Assembly (NCBI GenBank): GCA_002377855.1
Contig: DFQQ01000030.1
Span: 179,046-243,045, forward strand
Length of the DNA stretch: 64,000 nt
Direction: 5' to 3'
Origin: Acidovorax delafieldii
Lineage (GTDB): Bacteria; Pseudomonadota; Gammaproteobacteria; Burkholderiales; Burkholderiaceae_C
Shown: positions 51,292 to 60,132 of the stretch, piece after piece
Numbering within the stretch: position 1 is the stretch's first letter
Layout of the letters: each line of letters opens with the position of its first letter
The notes under the pieces: model-generated
The model's database searches: none
What the model was told of the DNA's origin: nothing
What the model saw: only the letters and a program-made list of their open reading frames with translations
Translations under genes and position numbers: made by a program

Positions 51292-53030
51292 ACCGTCATG
51301 CGGCCCTTCACATGGGCCCAGACATCGGCCACGGCCACTTTCGTCGCGGCAGCGTCGCGGCGGTGCTGGTATTCCACCAACCCTTCCTTAAGGCTCTTGT
51401 CGCCAATGGTTACGCGGTGCGGCACACCAATCAACTCCCAGTCAGCAAACATGGCGCCTGGGCGCTCGCCCCGGTCATCCAGAAGGACGTCCACGCCTTG
51501 TGCAAGCATTTCTGCGTAGAGCTTTTCAGCCGCAAGCTTCACCTCTTCGCTGCGGTCCATGCCGATGGGACAAATGACCACGGTGAACGGAGCAATTGCG
51601 TCGGGCCAGATGATGCCGCGATCGTCGTGATTTTGCTCGATGGCAGCAGCAGGCAGGCGCGTAATACCGATGCCATAGCACCCCATTTCAAGCGGCTGCG
51701 GTTTGCCGTTTTCATCCAGGAAGGTGGCATTCATTGCTCGGCTGTATTTGGTGCCCAAATAGAACACGTGGCCCACCTCAATACCGCGTTCGATGGCCAA
51801 ATCGCCCTTCCCGTCGGGAGAGGGGTCGCCTGCGACGACATTGCGCAGATCGGCCACGACGTCGGGCTCTGGCAAATCGCGGCCCCAGTTGACGCCAGTG
51901 ATGTGGAAGTCCGGTTCATTGGCGCCACATACCCAGTCGGCCATCACCGCCACTTCGCGGTCAACCACAATCTTTACTGGCTTTTGGAGCCCGATCGGGC
52001 CCAGATACCCAGGCTTGCATCCAAAGTGGTCTTCAATCTCAGCCACTGTGGCAAAGCGGAAGTTTTCCAGACCTGCTACTTTATTGACCTTGATTTCGTT
52101 CATGTCGTGGTCGCCGCGCAGCAGCAGCAGCCAGACATGCGTCTTAACGACCTCGCCGTGCTCGCTGGTGGTGTCCGTGGCCAGTACCAAGGATTTCACG
52201 GTACGGCTCAAGGGCAGCCCGAGCAACTCGGCCACATCGGCACAAGTGCTCTTGCCGGGCGTGGCAGTTTTGGTCAGGGCCAGGGCCGCCGCAGGGCGTG
52301 GGCCTTGTGGAGCCAGTGCCTCTGCTTTTTCCATATTGGCGGCGTAGTCGCTGCCAGGGCAGTACACGATGGCGTCCTCGCCCGTCGCTGCGATCACCTG
52401 AAACTCTTCGCTCAAGTCACCGCCAATGGCGCCACTGTCAGCGGCTACGGCGCGGTACGTGAGGCCAAACCGATCAAAAATACGGCGATAAGCCTGCGCC
52501 ATGACTTGGTAGCTGGCTTTGGCAGCCGCTTGGTCCCGGTCAAAGGAGTACGCATCCTTCATGATGAACTCGCGGCCACGCATCAACCCGAAACGTGGGC
52601 GGCGTTCGTCGCGAAATTTCGTCTGGATCTGGTAGAAGTTCTTGGGAAGTTGCTTGTAACTGCGCAGTTCTTGCCGTGCGATGTCAGTCACCACTTCTTC
52701 GCTGGTAGGCTGCACCACAAAGTCCCGACCGTGGCGATCACGGATACGCAGCAGTTCGGGCCCCATCTTTTCGAACCGCCCAGTTTCCAGCCACAACTCG
52801 GCAGGCTGGATCACCGGCATGGCGCACTCCACAGCGCCTGCGCGGTTCATTTCCTCCCGCACGATGGCCTCCACCTTGCGGATCACGCGCAAGCCCATCG
52901 GCATGTAGTTGTAGATGCCAGCGCCCAGCTTCTTGATCAGCCCCGCCCGCATCATTAGTTTGTGACTGACCACTTCGGCGTCTGCCGGGGCTTCCTTGAG
53001 GGTGGAGATAAAGAATTGGGAGGCTTTCAT
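51288..53030 (-). CDS. proS: Prolyl-tRNA synthetase
   Basis: Class II synthetase charging tRNA-Pro. The 580-residue bacterial-type protein has motif 1 (GIYNYMPMGLRVIRKVEAIVREEMNRAG), motif 2 (FRDERRPRFGLMRGREFIMKDAYSF), the editing insertion domain (about 230-380), motif 3 (GIGITRLPAAAIEQNHDDRG) and the anticodon-binding domain. It is complete, is followed by the overlapping transglycosylase gene, and is divergent from rppH. Confidence 0.97.
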   Translation of the reverse strand: MKASQFFISTLKEAPADAEVVSHKLMMRAGLIKKLGAGIYNYMPMGLRVIRKVEAIVREEMNRAGAVECAMPVIQPAELWLETGRFEKMGPELLRIRDRHGRDFVVQPTSEEVVTDIARQELRSYKQLPKNFYQIQTKFRDERRPRFGLMRGREFIMKDAYSFDRDQAAAKASYQVMAQAYRRIFDRFGLTYRAVAADSGAIGGDLSEEFQVIAATGEDAIVYCPGSDYAANMEKAEALAPQGPRPAAALALTKTATPGKSTCADVAELLGLPLSRTVKSLVLATDTTSEHGEVVKTHVWLLLLRGDHDMNEIKVNKVAGLENFRFATVAEIEDHFGCKPGYLGPIGLQKPVKIVVDREVAVMADWVCGANEPDFHITGVNWGRDLPEPDVVADLRNVVAGDPSPDGKGDLAIERGIEVGHVFYLGTKYSRAMNATFLDENGKPQPLEMGCYGIGITRLPAAAIEQNHDDRGIIWPDAIAPFTVVICPIGMDRSEEVKLAAEKLYAEMLAQGVDVLLDDRGERPGAMFADWELIGVPHRVTIGDKSLKEGLVEYQHRRDAAATKVAVADVWAHVKGRMTV

Positions 53031-53063
53031 CGGAGCGAATTCTGTCTATTCAGACCGGTCCTC

Positions 53064-53091
53064 TTGCCGGGTGCATGGCACCGTGCATAAT
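53064..53091 (+). promoter_or_regulatory. Candidate rppH promoter
   Basis: TTGCCG (53064-53069) and CATAAT (53086-53091) have a 16-bp spacer and lie about 30 bp before the rppH ATG, in the proS-rppH divergent gap. Confidence 0.5.
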
Positions 53092-53121
53092 GGACACAGT
53101 TTAAAAAATTGGGGTTCGATT

Positions 53122-53808
53122 ATGCTTGACCGGGACGGCTTTCGGCCGAACGTCGGCATCATCCTGCTCAACCAAAAGAACCAAGTGTTCTGGGGCAAGC
53201 GGATCCGCACCCACAGTTGGCAATTTCCGCAGGGCGGCATTGACCGGGGCGAAACCCCCGAACAGGCCATGTTTCGGGAATTGCACGAAGAGGTAGGATT
53301 ATTGCCCAACCATGTGCGTTTGGTGGCCCGAACAAGGGATTGGTTGCGCTACGAGGTGCCTGACCGGTACATCCGCCGCGATGCACGCGGTCACTACAAA
53401 GGCCAGAAACAAATCTGGTATCTGCTACAACTCGTTGGACACGACTGGGACTTGAACCTGCGCGCTACGAATCACCCGGAGTTTGACGCCTGGCGTTGGA
53501 ACGATTACTGGGTGCCTTTGGATGTGGTGGTGGAGTTCAAACGAGGGGTTTACGAAATGGCGCTGACCGAGTTGGCGCGCTTTCTGCCTCGACAAGACCA
53601 GCGCAATCGGTATCTGCGCAGCGGCATGCGGGCAAGGGACCCCGAGCAAGCGCATGCCACGCCCATGTTCAGGACGGGCTCTTCGATGCTGCTGCACCCA
53701 GGAATGGAGCTTCCGCCTGGCGCCAGCTTTGACCCCGACCCGCAAAACAGCGTGCCGGCAGCGCTGGAGGGTTTGCCACCCAAGGCCAACTCGCAGAGCT
53801 CTTTGTAA
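53122..53808 (+). CDS. rppH: RNA pyrophosphohydrolase
   Basis: Removes pyrophosphate from the 5' end of mRNA to trigger decay. The 228-residue protein starts MLDRDGFRPNVGIILLN, as in the family, so ATG 53122 is chosen. The Nudix box is complete (GGIDRGETPEQAMFRELHEEVGL, residues about 38-60). The C-terminal extension beyond about residue 165 is long and Pro-rich compared with E. coli RppH (176). It is convergent with proB across a shared terminator. Confidence 0.95.
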   Translation: MLDRDGFRPNVGIILLNQKNQVFWGKRIRTHSWQFPQGGIDRGETPEQAMFRELHEEVGLLPNHVRLVARTRDWLRYEVPDRYIRRDARGHYKGQKQIWYLLQLVGHDWDLNLRATNHPEFDAWRWNDYWVPLDVVVEFKRGVYEMALTELARFLPRQDQRNRYLRSGMRARDPEQAHATPMFRTGSSMLLHPGMELPPGASFDPDPQNSVPAALEGLPPKANSQSSL

Positions 53809-53836
53809 GCCCAAAGCGCTTGGTCTCCGGCCAAGC

Positions 53837-53874
53837 AAAAGGCCAGTTCCAGAGATTTCTGGCGCTGGCCTTTT
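53837..53874. terminator. Bidirectional terminator between rppH and proB
   Basis: Stem AAAAGGCCAG (53837-53846) pairs with CTGGCCTTTT (53865-53874). The A and T runs lie on opposite flanks, so it can end transcription from both sides. Confidence 0.8.
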
Positions 53875-53897
53875 TACAAGTGGCGGCAGGGCAAGTT

Positions 53898-55037
53898 TCA
53901 GTTCGCAGACAAAACCAAGTTGTCCCTGTGGACCATTTCAGTGCCCGCCGTGTAACCCAACAATTTTTCAAACTCTGAGGAAGGCTTGCGGCACAGCAGG
54001 CGCGCCTCCGCCGCGGCGTAATTGGCCAAGCCTCGGGCGATTTCCACACCAGCATCGTCCCGCACTGCAATGACATCGCCACGCGAGAAATCGCCGTCGA
54101 CACCGGTCATTCCAATGGGCAGAAGACTCTTGCCTTCGTCCCTCAACTTGGCGGCAGCGCCTGCATCCACCGTGACCGCACCGCGCAATTGAAGGTGGTC
54201 GGCCATCCACTGTTTGCGGGCTTGCTTCTTCTGGGTTTGGGCCACCAGCAAGGTACCCAATGCATGACCGCCCGCCAGCCTTACCAGGACGTCTGGCTCA
54301 CGCCCCCAAGCAATCACAGTCGATGCGCCGGAACCCGCTGCCCGCTTGGCAGCAAGGATTTTCGTGATCATGCCGCCTTTGCCGATGCTCGAGCCCGCAC
54401 CACCGGCCATGGCTTCCAGAGCAGGATCACCCGCCTGTGCCTCGTGCACGAACTGGGCCGTCGGATCACGGCGCGGGTCGGCGGTATACAGGCCTTTCTG
54501 GTCAGTCAGGATGATGAGTGCATCCGCCTCAACCAGGTTGGCCACCAATGCACCCAGCGTATCGTTGTCCCCAAACTTGATTTCGTCTGTGACAACCGTA
54601 TCGTTCTCATTGATGACTGGAACCACCCCCAGACGCAGCAGCGTCAACAAAGTGGAACGCGCATTCAAATACCGCTCGCGGTCGGCCAAATCGGCGTGCG
54701 TCAACAGCACCTGCGCGCTGCCCATGCCCTGCTCTCGCAGCTTGGTCTCATACATCTGCGCCAGCCCCATCTGCCCGACAGCCGCCGCAGCCTGCAACTC
54801 GTGGATTTCATGAGGGCGTGAGGCCCAGCCCAGACGTTTCATGCCTTCGGCAATGGCGCCGCTAGACACCATAACCACCTCGCGCGGCGCCCCCCCGTCG
54901 CCTCGCACCAAGGCAGCCAGCTGACGGCTCCATTCACCAATTGCAGCTTCATCCAGCCCGCGCCCCTCGTTCGTGACGAGGCTGGACCCTACTTTCACCA
55001 CGATGCGACGAGCATCCCGCAATACGCTAGAAACCAT
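53898..55037 (-). CDS. proB: Glutamate 5-kinase
   Basis: Phosphorylates glutamate in proline synthesis. The 379-residue protein has an amino-acid-kinase domain (RRIVVKVGSSLVTNEGRGLD, VVMVSSGAIAEGM, VINENDTVVTDEIKFGDNDTLGALVA, GAGSSIGKGGMITKI) and a C-terminal PUA domain (about 285-370). It is downstream of obgE in the same direction, with a repeat between them, as in many Burkholderiales (rplU-rpmA-obgE-proB). Confidence 0.96.
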   Translation of the reverse strand: MVSSVLRDARRIVVKVGSSLVTNEGRGLDEAAIGEWSRQLAALVRGDGGAPREVVMVSSGAIAEGMKRLGWASRPHEIHELQAAAAVGQMGLAQMYETKLREQGMGSAQVLLTHADLADRERYLNARSTLLTLLRLGVVPVINENDTVVTDEIKFGDNDTLGALVANLVEADALIILTDQKGLYTADPRRDPTAQFVHEAQAGDPALEAMAGGAGSSIGKGGMITKILAAKRAAGSGASTVIAWGREPDVLVRLAGGHALGTLLVAQTQKKQARKQWMADHLQLRGAVTVDAGAAAKLRDEGKSLLPIGMTGVDGDFSRGDVIAVRDDAGVEIARGLANYAAAEARLLCRKPSSEFEKLLGYTAGTEMVHRDNLVLSAN

Positions 55038-55058
55038 TTGAACGTCTTTTTGTACGTA

Positions 55059-55101
55059 GGCGCCCGCACAGCAAGCGCAGTCAGCTATTATTTTTATAGC
55101 A
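55059..55101 (+). repeat. Two-hairpin dispersed repeat, copy 10
   Basis: Between obgE and proB, antisense to them. Hairpin 1 is decayed (GCGCCC/AAGCGC, loop GCACAGC). The linker is AGTCA. Hairpin 2 GCTAT/ATAGC is perfect, with loop TATTTTT. It ends one base before the obgE stop codon. Confidence 0.8.
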
Positions 55102-55102
55102 C

Positions 55103-56173
55103 TCAGGAAGTGGTATCGCCAGCAAAGCGCGGATCGACTTCGACGGGTGTGTTTTCTACTTTCTGCTCAGCTTGGACGTGTCGGAAGATGGCGTGAATCA
55201 GCGGCTCGCACCCTTCGCGCGTCAACGCAGAAATCTCAAAAACAGGTCCCTTCCACTTGAAACGCTTCACAAAGTCTTTGACCCGCGCCTCACGCTCTTC
55301 GACAGGCACCATGTCCAGCTTGTTCAGGACCAACCACCTTGGCTTTTCGTACAGCTGGGCATCGTACTTCTTGAGCTCACCCACAATCGCCTTGGCTTGC
55401 GCCACAGGGTCGACGGAGTCGTCGAACGGAGCCAAGTCCACCACGTGCAGTAGCAAGCGGGTGCGCTGCAGGTGGCGCAAAAACTGATGCCCCAGCCCCG
55501 CGCCTTCAGACGCGCCCTCGATCAGGCCAGGGATGTCAGCCACGACAAAGCTTTGCTCAGGCCCCACGCGAACCACCCCCAAATTGGGGTGCAATGTGGT
55601 GAAAGGGTAGTCTGCAATTTTCGGACGAGCGTTCGACACCGCAGTGATGAAGGTCGACTTGCCGGCATTGGGCATACCCAGCAGACCTACGTCAGCCAGC
55701 ACCTTGAGTTCGAGCTTGAGATTCTTCTTCTCACCTGGCCAGCCGGGTGTTTTCTGGCGCGGCGCACGGTTGATGGCACTCTTGAAACGCATGTTGCCAA
55801 AACCACCGTCTCCGCCCTTGGCAATGGTGATGACTTCGCCGGGATTGAGCAGTTCGTACAGCACCTCACCCGTTTCGGCGTCGGAAATGATGGTCCCCAC
55901 AGGCATTTTCAAAGTGATGTCATCGCCCGCAGCGCCAAACATGTCGGAGCCCATGCCGTGCTCGCCTCGTTTGGCCTCATGACGGCGCGAATACCGGAAG
56001 TCCACCAGGGTATTCAGATTGGGGTCGGCCACGGCAAATACGTGGCCCCCACGTCCGCCATCCCCTCCGTTAGGTCCGCCGAATTCCTTGTATTTTTCGT
56101 GGCGAAAAGACACGCAGCCATTGCCACCATCGCCAGCGGCAATGTCAATATAGGCTTCATCGACGAACTTCAT
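55103..56173 (-). CDS. obgE: Obg/CgtA GTPase
   Basis: Essential GTPase acting in 50S assembly. The 356-residue protein has the glycine-rich Obg fold (KFVDEAYIDIAAGDGGNGCVSFRHEKY; GGPNGGDGGRGGHV), then the G domain with G1 GMPNAGKSTFITAVS, switch region GVVRVGPEQSFVVADIPGLIEGASEGAGLGHQFL and G4 LNKLDMV. It follows rplU-rpmA, its conserved position. Confidence 0.97.
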   Translation of the reverse strand: MKFVDEAYIDIAAGDGGNGCVSFRHEKYKEFGGPNGGDGGRGGHVFAVADPNLNTLVDFRYSRRHEAKRGEHGMGSDMFGAAGDDITLKMPVGTIISDAETGEVLYELLNPGEVITIAKGGDGGFGNMRFKSAINRAPRQKTPGWPGEKKNLKLELKVLADVGLLGMPNAGKSTFITAVSNARPKIADYPFTTLHPNLGVVRVGPEQSFVVADIPGLIEGASEGAGLGHQFLRHLQRTRLLLHVVDLAPFDDSVDPVAQAKAIVGELKKYDAQLYEKPRWLVLNKLDMVPVEEREARVKDFVKRFKWKGPVFEISALTREGCEPLIHAIFRHVQAEQKVENTPVEVDPRFAGDTTS

Positions 56174-56382
56174 GGGGTATCCAGTTTACAAAAGAGGCCG
56201 CTCAGGGGCGCGGCTTTTCCGCCAGCAGCCCACGGTCGGAATCCGAAGGCGTACAACGAAATCAGCGCCTCAACGGATCACCTCATCAAAAGCCAGAGCA
56301 CTAAAGGCCCGGGCAACTACGACCTATGGCGGCCGAAAAATCTACATCTTGCCAGAACAGGCATCTGCAGAACATAAAACGA

Positions 56383-56408
56383 CAAAGCCCCGACGAAGCG
56401 GGGCTTTG
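56383..56408 (-). terminator. Hairpin after rpmA, probable weak terminator
   Basis: The 10-bp stem CAAAGCCCCG/CGGGGCTTTG (56383-56392, 56399-56408) lies 20 nt beyond the rpmA stop. On the minus strand the following sequence has only a short T stretch (CGTTTTATG), so partial readthrough into obgE is likely. Confidence 0.65.
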
Positions 56409-56428
56409 GATTCAACCAGAGATCAATC

Positions 56429-56686
56429 TCAGGCTGGAGTCACATTGACAGTGTGCTTGGACAATGCACCCTTGGTGCCGAACGAGACATGCCCATCAAC
56501 CAAAGCAAACAGCGTGTGATCCTTGCCCACGCCAACATTGCTGCCGGGATGGAAACGCGTACCGCGCTGACGCACGATGATGGAACCAGCGCTGATCAAT
56601 TCACCGCCGAAGGCCTTGACACCCAGCATCTTTGGCTTGGAATCACGACCGTTTCGCGTAGAGCCGCCGCCTTTTTTCTGTGCCAT
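56429..56686 (-). CDS. rpmA: 50S ribosomal protein L27
   Basis: 85-residue ribosomal protein whose N-terminus reaches the peptidyl-transferase centre. The sequence MAQKKGGGSTRNGRDSKPKMLGVK and GSIIVRQRGTRFHPGSNVG are the family signature. No cleavable N-terminal extension of the Firmicutes type is present. It follows rplU by 15 bp. Confidence 0.98.
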   Translation of the reverse strand: MAQKKGGGSTRNGRDSKPKMLGVKAFGGELISAGSIIVRQRGTRFHPGSNVGVGKDHTLFALVDGHVSFGTKGALSKHTVNVTPA

Positions 56687-56701
56687 GACATCGACTCCTT
56701 G

Positions 56702-57013
56702 TTAGGCAGCAATCGCACCGATTTGCAGCTCTGTGAACTGCTGGCGATGGCCTTGGCGTTTTTGATAGTGCTTGCGACGGCGCATCTTGAAGATGTGCAC
56801 TTTGTCGTGCTTGCCGTGTGCCACAACAGTGGCTTTCACGGTTGCGCCGGACACCAGGGGCGTACCGATCTTGAGTTCAGCGCCGTTGCCGACTGCCAAC
56901 ACTTGATCGATCACAATTTCCTGGCCTACGTCCGCAGCAATCTGTTCTACTTTAATTTTTTCGCCGGAAGCAACGCGATACTGCTTGCCACCGGTTTTTA
57001 TGACCGCGTACAT
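56702..57013 (-). CDS. rplU: 50S ribosomal protein L21
   Basis: 103-residue ribosomal protein. ATG 57013, with AAGAGG upstream, gives the standard start MYAVIKTGGKQYRVASGEK; in-frame codons further upstream are untranslated leader. The C-terminal HIFKMRRRKHYQKRQGHRQQFTELQI is typical. It is first gene of rplU-rpmA(-obgE-proB) and divergent from ispB. Confidence 0.98.
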   Translation of the reverse strand: MYAVIKTGGKQYRVASGEKIKVEQIAADVGQEIVIDQVLAVGNGAELKIGTPLVSGATVKATVVAHGKHDKVHIFKMRRRKHYQKRQGHRQQFTELQIGAIAA

Positions 57014-57132
57014 GTGAACCTCTTGAATTGAGTTCTGCAAACCAATTTTCGCAGAGCCGTAAATTATGCCATAGCCTGACGTAAAGCGATAGCCTGCTCC
57101 ATGATAAGCGCGTACATGCGCCGCTTCGTTCC

Positions 57133-57138
57133 TATAAT
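57133..57138 (+). promoter_or_regulatory. Candidate ispB -10 element
   Basis: A perfect TATAAT lies 27 bp before the chosen TTG start. No clear -35 is present at the right distance. It would place the transcript start near 57145, which argues against the earlier TTG at 57150 as start codon. Confidence 0.45.
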
Positions 57139-57164
57139 TCACGGCAATTTTGGTAGCCGCTATC

Positions 57165-58151
57165 TTGACTGATCACCCCTCCTCCCCAGCCACCTCCCCT
57201 CTCGCGTTGATCACGGAGGACATGCGTGCAGTCGATCTCGTCATAGGGCAACGCCTGACCTCTACCGTGCCGTTGGTAGGACAGATTTCGCAGTACATCA
57301 TTGCGGCCGGAGGCAAAAGGCTGCGCCCCGCCCTTCTGTTGATGGTCTGCGGCGCACTCGGTTACAAAGGCGCTCATCGGCACACACTCGCAGCGGTGGT
57401 CGAGCTTATTCATACGGCGACACTGCTGCACGACGATGTCGTGGACGCGTCCACTTTGCGTCGAGGTCGTGCAACGGCCAATGAGACTTTTGGCAATCCC
57501 GCGAGCGTTTTGGTTGGCGATTTCCTTCACACCCGATCCTTCCAGATGATGGTAGAGACGGGCAGCATGAAGGTGATGCAAATTCTCTCTGACGCCACCA
57601 ACGTCATCGCCGAGGGCGAGGTCTTGCAGCTGATGAATATGCACGACGCTTCCTTGAGTGAAGCGGACTACCTCAAGGTTATTCGATCCAAGACAGCCAA
57701 ACTTTTCGAGGCCAGCGCACGGCTGGGAGCAGTGCTTGCAGACGCTCCAACCACCGTAGAAGAAGCTTGCGCAACCTACGGGCAAGCACTGGGTACCGCA
57801 TTTCAGATCATCGATGACGTGCTGGATTACGACGGCAACGCGGCAGAGATGGGAAAGAACCTTGGCGACGATTTGAGGGAAGGTAAAGCCACACTTCCAT
57901 TGATCGCAGCGATGGAACGCGGCACAACCCAACAAGCCAAAGTGATTCGCGACGCCATTGAGCAAGGCTCAACGGATGAGTTGACCAGTATTGTCGACGT
58001 GGTCAAACTAACCGGCGCCCTTCAGATCGCGCGAGCCGCCGCAATGGACGAAGCTGACCGCGCAATACAAGCGCTGACGCTTTTGCCAGAGACACCCTTC
58101 ACAAGCGCAATGCGCTTGCTTGCAAGCCAATTGACCGACAGAAGAGCCTGA
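57165..58151 (+). CDS. ispB: Octaprenyl (polyprenyl) diphosphate synthase
   Basis: Makes the long isoprenoid tail of ubiquinone. The 328-residue protein has the first Asp-rich motif LLHDDVVDASTLRRGR and the second IIDDVLDYDGN, plus GGKRLRPALLLM. The start is unclear: TTG 57165 (LTDHPSSPATSPLAL) fits the likely transcript start and a plausible N-terminus. TTG 57150 and ATG 57222 are alternatives. It is divergent from rplU, a conserved arrangement. The 220 bp after it (58152-58371) hold no tRNA or terminator that I can see. Confidence 0.92.
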   Translation: MTDHPSSPATSPLALITEDMRAVDLVIGQRLTSTVPLVGQISQYIIAAGGKRLRPALLLMVCGALGYKGAHRHTLAAVVELIHTATLLHDDVVDASTLRRGRATANETFGNPASVLVGDFLHTRSFQMMVETGSMKVMQILSDATNVIAEGEVLQLMNMHDASLSEADYLKVIRSKTAKLFEASARLGAVLADAPTTVEEACATYGQALGTAFQIIDDVLDYDGNAAEMGKNLGDDLREGKATLPLIAAMERGTTQQAKVIRDAIEQGSTDELTSIVDVVKLTGALQIARAAAMDEADRAIQALTLLPETPFTSAMRLLASQLTDRRA

Positions 58152-58371
58152 GACGATAGAAGCACGAATCGTGGCTTCATAAGGCCAACGTGCCGATCTG
58201 GTCATGGCTCGCAGCGTACCGCTGACTCTTCGCAACAACGAACGTCACGACAACCCAGAAGAACGCAACCGACCGTTGCGACGGTGCCACCAACCGAGCC
58301 TGCTGTACAGCCCAGAGGCAATGGGCGATGATAGGATGACTTGTTGTTCCTCCTAATGCACTAACGGTTAC

Positions 58372-60105
58372 ATGGCTGCCGCTGATATTGCCCCCAAAGA
58401 AGCTTCTGCGATCGCTCTTCCCGGTTTGGGACGGGCGTTAATGTCTGCAGGCAGGCTTACCCAAAAAGCGGCCGAGGAAATTTACCAAAAGTCACAAAAT
58501 AATCGGACGAGTTTTATCGCCGAGTTGACAGGGTCTGGGGTGGTATCTGCCGCCGACTTGGCCCACACGGTCTCTGCCGTTTTCGGGGCGCCGCTGCTGG
58601 ACTTGGAGGCCATCGATCCTCTTCGTCTGCCCAAGGACTTGCTGGATGCCAAGATATGCCAGTCGTACAGGGTGGTCGTCCTCAGCAAGCGCAGCAATCG
58701 GCTGATTGTTGCGACAGCCGACCCGACCGATCAGGAAGCAGCGGAAAAAATCAAGTTCACCACCCAGATGGGCGTGGATTGGATCATTGCGGAATATGAC
58801 AAGCTGAATCGGCTGGTGGAGGCTACCACTAAGTCCACCGCGGAATCCATGGAGAATTTGACTAGCGGGGATTTCGAATTCGATGAATCTGTTACGGAAG
58901 AAGCGCCTGAATCGATCGATTCAGGCGCAAATGAGGTTGAAGATGCCCCTGTTGTCAAGTTTCTTCACAAAATGCTGCTGGACGCATTCAATATGCGTGC
59001 GTCGGATTTGCACTTTGAACCTTACGAGCATCAGTATCGCGTCAGATTTCGGATTGACGGGGAACTGAAAGAGATCTCATCCCCGCCCATCGCCATCAAA
59101 GATAAATTGGCATCCCGCATCAAAGTGATATCTAGAATGGATATCTCCGAGAAACGGGTACCTCAAGACGGGCGAATGAAACTGAAGGTCGGCCCAGATC
59201 GTGTCATTGATTTTCGCGTCAGTACACTTCCGACCCTGTTCGGTGAAAAAATAGTTATACGTATCTTAGACCCGAGCAGTGCAAAGCTGGGGATTGACGC
59301 CTTGGGTTATGAACCTGAGGAAAAGGAAAGGCTCCTTCATGCCATCGGGCGGCCGTATGGGATGATTTTGGTCACAGGCCCCACCGGGTCGGGAAAAACA
59401 GTTTCTCTGTATACCTGTTTAAACCTGCTAAACAAACCGGGCGTTAATATCGCTACGGCAGAAGACCCTTCTGAAATCAACCTCCCTGGCGTTAATCAAG
59501 TCAACGTCAATGAAAAAGCTGGGCTTACCTTTGCTGTGGCGTTGAAATCTTTTCTGCGTCAGGACCCTGACATTATCATGGTGGGGGAAATCCGCGACCT
59601 TGAAACTGCGGACATTTCCATCAAGGCAGCACAGACTGGTCACCTAGTTTTATCGACACTCCATACTAATGATGCGCCTACTACGCTCACGCGCATGAGA
59701 AATATGGGAATCGCCCCATTCAATATCGCATCCAGCGTAATCCTGATTACAGCGCAGCGCTTGGCGAGGCGACTGTGCCCGACCTGTAAGGCGCCAGCAG
59801 ATATCCCTCACGAAGCTCTGGTTGAAGCGGGTTATCGTGAAGAAGATCTGGATGGGTCATGGGTAACTTACAAAGCTGTAGGCTGCGCGGCTTGCAACAA
59901 CGGCTACAAAGGCCGTGTTGGTATTTACCAAGTGATGCCGATTTCCGAGGAAATTCAGCGAATTATTTTGCGCGACGGAAGTGCACTGGAAATTGCAGAG
60001 CAAGCTCGCAACGAGGGCGTTCGCTCTCTGCGCGAATCTGGCTTGCACAAAGCACGACTCGGTCTCACTTCGTTGGAAGAAGTGCTCGCCGTGACCAACG
60101 AATAA
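58372..60105 (+). CDS. pilB: Type IV pilus assembly ATPase PilB
   Basis: 577-residue hexameric motor that drives pilus extension from the cytoplasmic face. The N-terminal MshEN/GspE-N domain (about 15-160) is followed by the ATPase core: VVKFLHKMLLDAFNMRASDLHFEPYE, Walker A GPTGSGKT, Asp box ATAEDPSEINLPGVNQ, Walker B DPDIIMVGEIRD and His box LVLSTLHTNDAPTTLTRM. A four-Cys zinc site is formed by CPTC and CAAC. It is first of pilB-pilC-pilD. From about 59.0 kb the coding is noticeably AT-richer than elsewhere. Confidence 0.97.
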   Translation: MAAADIAPKEASAIALPGLGRALMSAGRLTQKAAEEIYQKSQNNRTSFIAELTGSGVVSAADLAHTVSAVFGAPLLDLEAIDPLRLPKDLLDAKICQSYRVVVLSKRSNRLIVATADPTDQEAAEKIKFTTQMGVDWIIAEYDKLNRLVEATTKSTAESMENLTSGDFEFDESVTEEAPESIDSGANEVEDAPVVKFLHKMLLDAFNMRASDLHFEPYEHQYRVRFRIDGELKEISSPPIAIKDKLASRIKVISRMDISEKRVPQDGRMKLKVGPDRVIDFRVSTLPTLFGEKIVIRILDPSSAKLGIDALGYEPEEKERLLHAIGRPYGMILVTGPTGSGKTVSLYTCLNLLNKPGVNIATAEDPSEINLPGVNQVNVNEKAGLTFAVALKSFLRQDPDIIMVGEIRDLETADISIKAAQTGHLVLSTLHTNDAPTTLTRMRNMGIAPFNIASSVILITAQRLARRLCPTCKAPADIPHEALVEAGYREEDLDGSWVTYKAVGCAACNNGYKGRVGIYQVMPISEEIQRIILRDGSALEIAEQARNEGVRSLRESGLHKARLGLTSLEEVLAVTNE

Positions 60106-60132
60106 TAAACAGATCAATAGACAGGGAACAGC

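Noticed and set aside
51081..52958. A 625-codon open frame opposite proS
   Set aside because: proS has all class II motifs on the other strand; this frame has no recognisable domain.
58152..58371. A tRNA gene between ispB and pilB
   Set aside because: Some relatives have a tRNA here, but I could not find a cloverleaf, T-loop GTTCRA or acceptor stem in this sequence.
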